Shown here: piece after piece, positions 56,967 through 64,000 of the stretch
Layout of the letters: each line of letters starts with the position of its first letter
How positions within the stretch are numbered: position 1 is the first letter of the stretch
Assembly (NCBI RefSeq): GCF_029868325.1
Contig: NZ_JARWNW010000166.1
Coordinates: 1 to 64,000 of the forward strand
Reading direction: 5' to 3'
Source of the DNA: Nocardia carnea
GTDB lineage: Bacteria > Actinomycetota > Actinomycetes > Mycobacteriales > Mycobacteriaceae
DNA: 64,000 nt
The notes under the pieces: generated by a model
Seen by the model: the letters and a program-made list of their open reading frames with translations, nothing else
Databases searched by the model: none
What the model was told of the DNA's origin: nothing
Made by a program: the position numbers and the translations under genes

Positions 56967-57704
56967 GTGATCGATATCCGTGACCTCACTCTGGGCTATC
57001 CAGGCGTCACCGTTCTCGAAATCCCCGAATTGACGGTGGCCGACGGGGCACTCACCTACCTGCTCGGTCTCAACGGCACCGGTAAAACCACACTGCTGCG
57101 GAGTATCTGCGGCGTCATCGCGCCCGCCCTCGGCACCATCCAGGTAGACGGCACCGTCGTCCGCGCCCATCACACCACACCGGCGACGCTCGGATTGCAT
57201 ATCGACTACCGGGCCTTCGACCCACGTCACACCGCACGGCGGCACCTACGCTGGATCACCCGCGCCCGTGGCCTCCCCACCGGGCGGGTGAGCGACGTTC
57301 TCGAGATCGTCGACCTCGCCCGGGTCGCCGATCGCCGATTGGGGCACTATTCGCTCGGTATGCTCCAACGTGTCGGCATCGCCGCCGCATTACTTTCCGA
57401 ACCTCGAACCCTGTTGCTCGACGAACCTCTCAACGGCCTCGATATCGCAGGCATCCGCTGGATACGCGAACTGCTGCGCGACCTCGCCGATGCCGGGACC
57501 TGTGTCCTCGTTGCCACGCATCTGCTCGATGAGGTCGAACGCAACGCCGACCATATCGTCATCCTCGGAAACCGGCGCATTCTGGCCGACCAGCCGTTCG
57601 CCCACCTCATGGACACCTTGGGTCCTGGCGAGACCGGCCTCGAGGACGCCTATCTGCGAATCGCCGGCCTGCCTACCGATATCGCGTCCGGCACGGCCTC
57701 ATGA
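56967..57704 (+). CDS. ABC transporter ATP-binding protein (export type)
   Basis: A 245-residue ATPase. Walker A GLNGTGKTT, signature YSLGMLQRVGIA (a non-classical SLGM form), Walker B TLLLDEPLNGLD and the His in ATHLLDEVE. It starts with GTG 15 bases after the secreted-protein gene and overlaps the permease start by 4 bases. Confidence 0.9.
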   Translation: MIDIRDLTLGYPGVTVLEIPELTVADGALTYLLGLNGTGKTTLLRSICGVIAPALGTIQVDGTVVRAHHTTPATLGLHIDYRAFDPRHTARRHLRWITRARGLPTGRVSDVLEIVDLARVADRRLGHYSLGMLQRVGIAAALLSEPRTLLLDEPLNGLDIAGIRWIRELLRDLADAGTCVLVATHLLDEVERNADHIVILGNRRILADQPFAHLMDTLGPGETGLEDAYLRIAGLPTDIASGTAS

Positions 57705-58537
57705 ACAGTCCCGGTGCGGCCACACTGATCCGCCGCGGTATCGCTGCCGAATGGACCCGCACCACCGGGCGTAGTTTTCTGTGGATCGTCGCGGTTCCCC
57801 TCACATTCGTGCTGCCGCTGATCGTCACCTTCGGAATCGCGGCCGTCGCAGAACGGCTCGCAGTCCTCCCTGGACAGAGTTACCTGGCCACAGTCTCCAC
57901 CACCAACTCGGTGTACTGGGTGATCACCTTGTCCGTCTCGGTCATGATGGTCACCACCGCCTACGCCCATGCCGCGCAGTGGCGCGGTCGGACGAGTGAT
58001 CTCAATGCGTTCCTGTTTCCCCGGTTCTGGACCGTTGCGCTGGCCCGGTGGTTCTACTACGGCACCATCACTGCGGTGTCGACAGTTGTTCTGCTCGTCG
58101 TCGTCATGCTCACGCTGCCGGCCCAGTTCCCCCAGATCTATGGTGCTGTAGACATCACGGACTCGGCCGGTATCCGGTTCCTCTGGACCGTGCCGAGCTA
58201 CGGGTTCGCCGCTTGCGGTGTGGGTGTCGCGGTCGGGTCGTTGATTCGCACTCCGTCCGCCGCTGTGGCCGTTCTGCTGTTCTGGGTCTATGTGGCCGAG
58301 AATTCCATCAATATGTTGCCCCACGGGTACACCTTGCAGGCCTATGCCCCGTTCCTCAACGCCGTCGCCGCAACCGGCCAGGAAGTCGCGTTCCTCCCCC
58401 GCTTCGGCCGCAACGGATCGCTGCTCTACTTCGTCCTCTTCGCAGTCGTCCTTTTCGTCACCGCTGCTGTCCTGCCTGTCCTGGTTCGCAAGTTTTCGGC
58501 ATACCGCAGAGCTGCGGTCACCAAATCAGGTGCCTGA
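57701..58537 (+). CDS. ABC transporter permease (ABC-2 type)
   Basis: A 278-residue membrane protein with six predicted helices, among them FLWIVAVPLTFVLPLIVTFG, TITAVSTVVLLVVVMLTLP and LLYFVLFAVVLFVTAAVLPV. The arrangement matches export-type permeases. It is the partner of the preceding ATPase; the exported compound is unknown. Confidence 0.85.
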   Translation: MNSPGAATLIRRGIAAEWTRTTGRSFLWIVAVPLTFVLPLIVTFGIAAVAERLAVLPGQSYLATVSTTNSVYWVITLSVSVMMVTTAYAHAAQWRGRTSDLNAFLFPRFWTVALARWFYYGTITAVSTVVLLVVVMLTLPAQFPQIYGAVDITDSAGIRFLWTVPSYGFAACGVGVAVGSLIRTPSAAVAVLLFWVYVAENSINMLPHGYTLQAYAPFLNAVAATGQEVAFLPRFGRNGSLLYFVLFAVVLFVTAAVLPVLVRKFSAYRRAAVTKSGA

Positions 58538-58586
58538 TTCACGGCGCCGCTGCGGGGTCGTCACGGTTATCGAATCGGCCGTACCG

Positions 58587-59987
58587 TTACCGGGAGACCG
58601 GACGAACCTCGAGCGGAAGCTTGCCGATCCCAGGGATCGGCCCCATTGCTCGCGGGACCTTCTCGGTGACGACCGGCCGAAACTCCCACTTCGACAACAA
58701 ACTGTGCAGCGTCGTCTGCATTGCCGTCCAAGCGAAGTTGTTGCCGATGCACATCTGATTGCCCATGCTGAACGGGACGAAGCTCCGGCATTTCGTTCCG
58801 GCGCTCGAGGCCGGCCACCGATCGGGGTCGAAAGTGTCCGGCTCGGCGAATATATCCGGGTTTCGATGAATGGCGGCAATGCTGTAGCCGATATCTGTCC
58901 CGGCCGGAAATGTGAAACCGTCGAGATCGACAGTGGTGACGGTGCGCCGGGTTTGCAGTAGTGGTGAATGGATCCGCGTGACCTCGTTCAGGAACCGGTT
59001 CAGATAGTCGAGCCGGTCGAGGTCTCCGGGATCGAGTTCTCCCGCATCGGAGATCTCCTGCCGCAATGTCGAAGCCACCTCCGGACGCTGCGACAACTCG
59101 TACAGAGCCCAGGTCAGCGTGGTGGTCGAGGGGTCGATCCCGCCGAAGAGTACGGTCACGGCCTGCTCTGCCAGGAACTTGTCACTGTGGTGTTCGTCAT
59201 CTGAGGAATCCAGCAGGATATCGATCAAATCGTTGCGGCGATCACCGCTGCCCCGGCGTGCGACGAGCAGATCCTGACAGTATTCCCGCAGTTGCGTTCC
59301 GGCAGAAAGGAATTTGCGGTTCACGGGTAACGGTAGGTTCGCCAGCTTCTTGGGCAGCACACTGCCCACCATGGCGCCCGCGCCTATGTCCTCGACTACA
59401 CCCGAGATGAACCGGAGCTCTCCGGTATCGGGTTTGTGCGAGAACATGGATTCGAGCACATTGGCGATCACCACTTCCAACATTGCCGAACGCGCCTCGA
59501 CGTGTTGGCCCGGCCGCCACGAACTCGCCAATGCGTCCGCGTTCCGCTTCATGGTGTGCGCGTGGCTTGCCAACTCTGTTCGGTGGAACGCTGGTTGAAG
59601 CAGGCGACGAAGATCCCTGTGCTGCGCACCGTCCGCGACGATCAGCGATTCCCCGAAAATGAGACGGATGCGTTCGAACAGGAGCCCTCGCTCGTAGGCA
59701 TCCGAGTTCTCGACCAACACCCTGTGGAGTAGTTCGAAATCGGTGATGACATAGAGGACGCGACTGCCGATATCGACACGCGCGATCTTCCCGACGCGGG
59801 CAAGATCCACCATGAAGCCGACCGGATCACGCCATAGTCCCCAGCCGTGCCCGACGACAGGCAATCGGCCGGGCGCGCGCGGGACGTCGCGGATATCCAC
59901 AGTATCTTGCACCTCATAGTCGGCAGGTCCGAGGCCACGGACGTCGGCGGATCGATCGGATCGCTGAGGCCTGTGATCGATCCACAC
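58587..59987 (-). CDS. cytochrome P450
   Basis: A 466-residue P450. The heme-binding loop is FSMGNQMCIG with Cys413; the ExxR motif is NEVTR, and the PERF-like segment is FDPDRWPAS. The I-helix reads FGGIDPSTTTLTW: after the acid comes Pro-Ser instead of the usual Thr, so the acid-alcohol pair is unusual. It resembles CYPs of terpene oxidation such as pentalenene oxygenases. No ferredoxin gene is adjacent. Confidence 0.93.
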   Translation of the reverse strand: MWIDHRPQRSDRSADVRGLGPADYEVQDTVDIRDVPRAPGRLPVVGHGWGLWRDPVGFMVDLARVGKIARVDIGSRVLYVITDFELLHRVLVENSDAYERGLLFERIRLIFGESLIVADGAQHRDLRRLLQPAFHRTELASHAHTMKRNADALASSWRPGQHVEARSAMLEVVIANVLESMFSHKPDTGELRFISGVVEDIGAGAMVGSVLPKKLANLPLPVNRKFLSAGTQLREYCQDLLVARRGSGDRRNDLIDILLDSSDDEHHSDKFLAEQAVTVLFGGIDPSTTTLTWALYELSQRPEVASTLRQEISDAGELDPGDLDRLDYLNRFLNEVTRIHSPLLQTRRTVTTVDLDGFTFPAGTDIGYSIAAIHRNPDIFAEPDTFDPDRWPASSAGTKCRSFVPFSMGNQMCIGNNFAWTAMQTTLHSLLSKWEFRPVVTEKVPRAMGPIPGIGKLPLEVRPVSR

Positions 59988-60218
59988 GTTACCTCAGCCC
60001 GGATACGTGCGCCGTGGAGTTGACAGCCGAATATGTGTGTCCCGCAGAGCATAACGTCACGCTTCGGCGGGAGAACCGCTCCGGCAAGGGGCCGGTGTTC
60101 GGTCGTGCCCGCGGTGAAGGGACACGGTGGCGAGTGCGGCTTCGGTTCCGTATCCCGCGCAGTGGACATCTGTCTTCGATCGGGTCGTCGGCCGAGAGTG
60201 ATTCTCCAGCCCTCGCCG

Positions 60219-61151
60219 CTAGCCGACTGCGTCGAGGAGCTCCTGGAGGAGAATGGGGGTTCTCCCTACGGGGTGGGCGTAACCTGCGCACAGGGTGTCC
60301 ATCAGTTTCCGGTAGTGCTGCAGGTCGACCGCTTTGTCGAGATAGAGTGCGCTGGTGAGCTGTTCGAGATAGACGATGTCGGGCAGTTCCTCTTCGGGGA
60401 AGCGCAGCATGCTGAAGGAGCCGCCTTCGGCGGGCGTGGGACCGGCCGATTCCGGGAGCACCTGGATGGTGATATTGGGCTGCTCGGTCAGCTCGAGCAG
60501 GTGCAGCAGCTGATTGCGGGCCACGCAGGGATCCGGGGGCAGCCTGCGCAGCACATGCTCATCGACAACCGCCCATACGCTGGGAGGGTTCGGTGTGCGA
60601 GTCAATATGCGCTGGCGCCGCATCCGCATATCGACCAGACGCTGGGCGTCCTGCCGGGAATCGAGGCCGAAGATATAGCGGGCGTAGTCGGCGGTCTGGA
60701 AGAGGCCCGGGATGTAGTGGGTCTCATAGATGCGAATGCCGAGGGCGGCCTGTTCCAGACCGACGTAGGTCTCGAACCAGGAGGGCAGCAGGTCATTGTA
60801 GCGATGCCACCAGCCCGGCTGGTTGGCCTGACGAGCCAGAGCGAGGAAGCGATCACGCTCGTCGGCGTCGTGCACGCCGTACAGCGTGAGGAGGTCGCCC
60901 ATATCGCGTACTTTGAATCCGGTTCGACCCAACTCGAGCCGGGCAATCTTGGATTCGGAAGCGCGCAGCGCCTCGCCCGCGGTCTCGCGGCTGATCCCGC
61001 GTTCCTCGCGCAGTTTCCGTAGCTGGACACCGAGCGCGATCCGCAGGACGGTGGGGCCGCGGTCGATGGAGGCCCGGGCCGTCACATCACCGTTGTGGTC
61101 GAACCTCGCCGCCGTGGAGTCGGCCCTGGCTGTCATCGAGTCGGCTCCCAT
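60219..61151 (-). CDS. XRE-family regulator with DUF5753
   Basis: A 310-residue protein. The helix-turn-helix (about 40-95) contains LRKLREERGISRETAGEALR and SESKIARLELGRTG; the long DUF5753 ligand-type domain follows, with GLFQTADYARYI and VVDEHVLRR. Such proteins pair with DUF397 proteins in actinobacterial development and resistance modules. A partner lies 45 bases upstream. ATG 61151 is used; 61136 is possible. Confidence 0.92.
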   Translation of the reverse strand: MGADSMTARADSTAARFDHNGDVTARASIDRGPTVLRIALGVQLRKLREERGISRETAGEALRASESKIARLELGRTGFKVRDMGDLLTLYGVHDADERDRFLALARQANQPGWWHRYNDLLPSWFETYVGLEQAALGIRIYETHYIPGLFQTADYARYIFGLDSRQDAQRLVDMRMRRQRILTRTPNPPSVWAVVDEHVLRRLPPDPCVARNQLLHLLELTEQPNITIQVLPESAGPTPAEGGSFSMLRFPEEELPDIVYLEQLTSALYLDKAVDLQHYRKLMDTLCAGYAHPVGRTPILLQELLDAVG

Positions 61152-61196
61152 CCGGCAAGCATCCGTATCCCCTTGTGGCTGCGCCCCCGCAACACC

Positions 61197-61430
61197 TTAC
61201 AGCATGAGGCTATCGAAGCGGCCGCCCTTGATATCGCGCAGCAAGGTAGCGAACTCCGCGCGCGTATAGGACAGCACGGCACCCTGGGGGTCTCGGGAGT
61301 TGCGCATTCCGATCAGGCCGCCGGGAAGCTGCGACAGCTCAACGCAATTGCCGTTCGGTCCGCTGAAGGAGCTTTTCCGCCAGGCGATTGCACTCGGCTT
61401 CGATGAGGATTCGGAAGTGGGATCGGACAT
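61197..61430 (-). CDS. DUF397-domain small protein
   Basis: A 77-residue protein with the DUF397 core WRKSSFSGPNGNCVELSQLP and RDPQGAVLSYTRAEF. It pairs with the XRE/DUF5753 regulator directly downstream, the usual layout. The ATG at 61430 (MSDPTSES) is the start; the longer frame upstream is not needed. Confidence 0.88.
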   Translation of the reverse strand: MSDPTSESSSKPSAIAWRKSSFSGPNGNCVELSQLPGGLIGMRNSRDPQGAVLSYTRAEFATLLRDIKGGRFDSLML

Positions 61431-61487
61431 GATTCTCTCACTGTTCCTGTCGATGAACGAGATTCGCGGTCCTACCGTACACACAGA

Positions 61488-61544
61488 TGCACTTGCAGGT
61501 GCATATCTATTCGAAGATGCAGATGCATCTCCCGTTGCATCTTC
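61488..61544. promoter_or_regulatory. cluster of TGCA-containing inverted repeats upstream of DUF397
   Basis: TGCAC(6)GTGCA at 61488-61503 and GAAGATGCA...TGCATCTTC at 61513-61544, the second enclosing the palindrome AGATGCATCT (61521-61530). Seen together, about 58-114 bases upstream of the DUF397 start, they look like operator sites for the XRE regulator. Confidence 0.6.
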
Positions 61545-61861
61545 ACCCGGAGTTTGGAACACTGCGATCAAGCGGTAACGCCTGGTGCAGGCATGCAACG
61601 CGGGCAGTCGAGTGCTGTTCTGTGACAGGAGGACTGGATGGGGGCTCCGCATCGGGCGGCCGGTCACCACCTCGTCTGCCCCATACCTCTCGCTACCGAT
61701 CCGCGGCCGCGATGTGGCGCACATTTCGTTCCGACGCTGCGGCCCGCTTCCCCGCGGGCGGTGCCTGCCGTTGGGGTACGCCTATTCCGTTCGGCGCGCA
61801 GTTCGTTTCGACGAGAGAGCCGACAGGGGACCGACCTCACGCGGCCGGACAAGGAAGCCGA

Positions 61862-62164
61862 ATGAAGCGAGAAGGACTGCGTACCACGACAACCACCGAC
61901 GGGAAGAAGACCGCGGACTGGTCGCTGGCCCGAAGACGCCCGTGGATTCGGCGCGTATTGCTGCTCGGCGACTCGAGTCCCGCGGTCCAGTGGCCCGGCA
62001 AGCCGCGGCCGTCGGCGCCACCTGAAATGGTCGTCTTCGCCGGCGATGCGGACCCGCTCGATCTTGCCGATGCCCGTGAGGTGTTGCCGCAACACCAGGA
62101 TCTGTGGGATGCGGTGCAACAGGAATTCTGGGCGGCCCTACTCGACGTCAACCAACCCCGCTGA
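61862..62164 (+). CDS. hypothetical protein
   Basis: A 100-residue protein beginning MKREGLRTTTTTDGKKTADW, with an acidic, hydrophobic C-terminal half. No motif or family is recognised. GGAAG lies six bases before the ATG. Its last 27 bases overlap the convergent nat gene end, which is unusual but possible. It could also be a spurious frame. Confidence 0.4.
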   Translation: MKREGLRTTTTTDGKKTADWSLARRRPWIRRVLLLGDSSPAVQWPGKPRPSAPPEMVVFAGDADPLDLADAREVLPQHQDLWDAVQQEFWAALLDVNQPR

Positions 62165-63019
62165 GGCCCACGGGGCGCGAAGCAATGCCGCGGCATCCTC
62201 GTCGGGAAGTTCGATATCGAACACTTTTGCCAGTGTTTCCGGTAGCTCCGCGAGCTCCAGTTCCCGTGACCGACTGGAGCCGTCGGGGTGCTCGCTGGTC
62301 AGGACGCGGCCGTCGAGGATGTGGTGGGCGTCGGGATGGAAACGCTGGACGAACGGGCGCCGGGTGAACGGCGACCGGGGCGAGGTGGCGACGAAATGGT
62401 TGCCGACCTCATAATCCATCCGGTACTGCGGTGCGAGGGTGAAGGTATAGCGGTCGACCCATCCATCCTTCGCGAACTGGTGCAGCACCCACTGTTCGGT
62501 CTCCAGCTCGCCGAATTCCCGGGCGAGCCGGAACCGCCAGTCACCGAGCACGAACTCCGCCGGGCTGTCGATAAGCGCATAGGGTGCGGCCGGACCCGCT
62601 CCGAACCCGACATCAACGATCCATATCCGGTCGTCGTCGGTGGTGGTGACCCGCAGCAACGCATGAGTGGCAGGCCGCAACCCGTCGGCACCCATCGTGA
62701 CCCGCCCCGACAGCCCCGTCACGCCGAAGCCCAGCCGTTCCAGCACCGCCCCGAACACAGTGACGTTCTCGTAACAGTAACCACCCCGTCGCTGCCGTAA
62801 CAGCTTGTCCTGCAAAGTTTCCAGGTCCAGCGGAACAGGCCGGCCCAGTACCGCCTCGAGATTCTCGAACGGGATGGAAGTCGTATGGGCGGCGACCAGT
62901 GACCGCAGGACAGCCAGCGTGGGGGTACGCGGCCCGGAGTACCCGATCCTGTTCAGGTACAGCTCCAGATCCAGTTGGTCGCCGTTCCAGTGGTATGCCG
63001 CGTCGGCAGGCTTCGGCAT
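62138..63019 (-). CDS. nat: arylamine N-acetyltransferase
   Basis: A 293-residue NAT that transfers acetyl groups from acetyl-CoA to arylamines or hydrazines. The catalytic triad is Cys82 in RRGGYCYEN, His119 in ATHALLRV and Asp136 in IVDVGFG. TSIPFENLEA near residue 50 is also conserved. ATG 63019 is chosen over a longer frame because its N-terminus fits the family. Confidence 0.95.
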   Translation of the reverse strand: MPKPADAAYHWNGDQLDLELYLNRIGYSGPRTPTLAVLRSLVAAHTTSIPFENLEAVLGRPVPLDLETLQDKLLRQRRGGYCYENVTVFGAVLERLGFGVTGLSGRVTMGADGLRPATHALLRVTTTDDDRIWIVDVGFGAGPAAPYALIDSPAEFVLGDWRFRLAREFGELETEQWVLHQFAKDGWVDRYTFTLAPQYRMDYEVGNHFVATSPRSPFTRRPFVQRFHPDAHHILDGRVLTSEHPDGSSRSRELELAELPETLAKVFDIELPDEDAAALLRAPWASAGLVDVE

Positions 63020-63199
63020 GGCACTCCTCGATTTCACCCGATATCGATAAGAGCAACCTTCCACACACGGCATATGTTCCGTGCGACCCGCCGGACCACG
63101 GGCACGACCTGCCGATCGAGCTCGCCCGCGTCATTTCCGGCTACCACGCGCCCACACGCCGCCCGACTCACCTTCAGCCCACGACTCGGACCAATCCCA

Positions 63200-63688
63200 G
63201 AGAACCTGCAACGCCTCACTGAGCTGGAACGCGACGCCGACCCCGGCTACGCCCTGCGGCTCAATCGTGACGCGCAAGTCCGGCTGGCCACACTCGCCCT
63301 GCCGCTGATGCCGGCCGGTGGGCGAATCGTCTTCGTCACCAGCCATCAAGCGCATTTCCACGACCGAGGCGGTCCGTTGCCGCAGGGGTATGAGCCGGTG
63401 GCCGCGAGCAAACGCGCCGGTGAGCACGCACTACGAGCGCTCATCCCGGATTTCACCGCCCACGGGATCGGATTCGTCGTCGTCTCCGGTGACATGATCG
63501 ACGGGACGATCGTGGTCCGGCTGTTGGAGCGCCGGGACCCCGAAGCCGTGGCCACCCGCCGCATCGGCGGGCCTCTACCCACCCTCGACCAATTCGCCGA
63601 AGCGGTAGCCGGATCGATAGACACCGTGGTGCCCTGCGGGCACACCACCTATATCGGCGGGCACGACTACCTCACCTCCGGAGTCTGA
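63200..63688 (+). pseudogene. SDR-family fragment lacking its N-terminal half
   Basis: Translates as the middle and C-terminal parts of a short-chain dehydrogenase: DAQVRLATLALPLMPAGGRI VFVTSHQAHFH, then YEPVAASKRAGEHAL (Tyr and Lys of the active site), and a C-terminal PTLDQFAEAVAGSID. The TGxxxGIG cofactor half is missing upstream, where only unrelated short frames are found at 63020-63200. It is therefore a 5'-truncated remnant or, less likely, an aberrant gene. Confidence 0.65.
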
Positions 63689-63795
63689 GAGCCGCTTCAT
63701 GCCGAGTGCTCGGTGTGAAGGCCGGCCGGGGCGGGTCGGGAACTGTTTACGGAAATGGGTGGCGCGGGGAGCGCGGTCGTCGTTTGACTGGGGGC

Positions 63796-64000
63796 ATGCT
63801 GGTATTCGATGCTCGGCCGTTGTTCCTGCGGGAACGTCGCGCACTGCTGGACCTGCTCGGATCACTGGAGGAGGCGGAGTGGTCCGCGGCCACCGTTTGC
63901 CCGGGGTGGGCGGTGCGGGATGTGGTGGCGCATCTTCTCGACGACTATCTGCGCCGGTTGTCGGGTAGCCGGGACGGGTACAGCGGTGTTCCCTTCGCGC
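63796..64000 (+). CDS. maleylpyruvate isomerase-family (DinB-like) protein, 5' part
   Basis: The first 68 codons run off the right edge. They read MLVFDARPLFLRERRALLDL then EWSAATVCPGWAVRDVVAHL, the start of the TIGR03083/mycothiol-dependent isomerase family with its first metal His. It is a second member of the family found at 44180. Confidence 0.75.
   Translation, partial: MLVFDARPLFLRERRALLDLLGSLEEAEWSAATVCPGWAVRDVVAHLLDDYLRRLSGSRDGYSGVPFA

Noticed and set aside
55371..57245. 624-codon minus-strand frame opposite the methyltransferase and Mtb12-like genes
   Set aside because: The opposite strand encodes three recognisable proteins; this frame shows only antisense bias.

Overview
The window is high-GC actinobacterial DNA, most likely from a Nocardia species. 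The evidence is mycolata-type gene order (rpsA, polA, pdtaR, tesB, pyk, lgt, trpABC, a Trp-operon membrane protein, trpE, bcp-like peroxiredoxin, hisI, hisF, impA, hisA), a TM2 protein gene next to a 90-bp repeat that I recall from Nocardia, a mycothiol-linked enzyme family, frequent GTG starts and many 4-base ATGA/GTGA overlaps. Against the Mycobacterium tuberculosis order as I remember it, the window runs in reverse, with several lineage-specific insertions. This assignment comes from protein family recognition and gene order, not from a database search.

Layout. 1-390: a cut-off ABC ATPase and a degenerate GC-rich stretch that looks like an assembly fault. 0.4-10 kb: rpsA, a methyltransferase, an SPFH/Arc-type pair, a coupled unknown gene plus PI-kinase-like gene with a frameshift, a polar amino-acid ABC transporter (ATPase frameshifted in a G6 run), a 2H phosphoesterase, thioredoxin, and a stand-alone LeuA regulatory-domain gene preceded by a promoter, a candidate Leu/Val-rich leader peptide and an attenuator-like hairpin. 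10.9-19.4 kb: polA and a five-gene branched-chain amino-acid transporter (livFGMH plus a binding lipoprotein), interrupted by a second poly-G/C artefact. 19.6-25.7 kb: pdtaR, tRNA-Leu(CAA), a gene remnant, an accessory regulator/M24-peptidase-like/SDR cassette and an LMW phosphatase. 25.7-36.6 kb: tesB, pyk, TM2 gene with tandem repeats, lgt and the trp cluster. 36.7-39.4 kb: peroxiredoxin, MarR, and a DoxX/monooxygenase pair divergent from an ECF sigma gene. 39.5-49.1 kb: the histidine genes in two opposed blocks (hisA-impA-hisF-hisI on minus, hisD-C-B-H on plus), with a Ser/Thr kinase gene and two small enzyme-like genes between them. 49.2-64 kb: accessory genes: MerR/SDR pair with a palindromic operator, esterase, AlkZ-like protein, GNAT, MarR, a run of MetE-fold protein, SAM methyltransferase, Mtb12-like secreted protein and ABC exporter, a cytochrome P450, an XRE/DUF397 pair with an inverted-repeat cluster, arylamine N-acetyltransferase, an SDR remnant and a cut-off DinB-like gene.

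How it fits together. Core metabolism dominates: Trp and His biosynthesis, pyruvate kinase, translation, replication and lipoprotein maturation. Uptake of amino acids is represented by two ABC systems, and branched-chain control by the LeuA-domain gene. The parts least explained by known biology are the LeuA-domain gene with its leader, the PI-kinase-like pair, and the 54.2-58.5 kb run that combines a zinc-methyltransferase-fold protein, a SAM methyltransferase, a secreted protein and an exporter.
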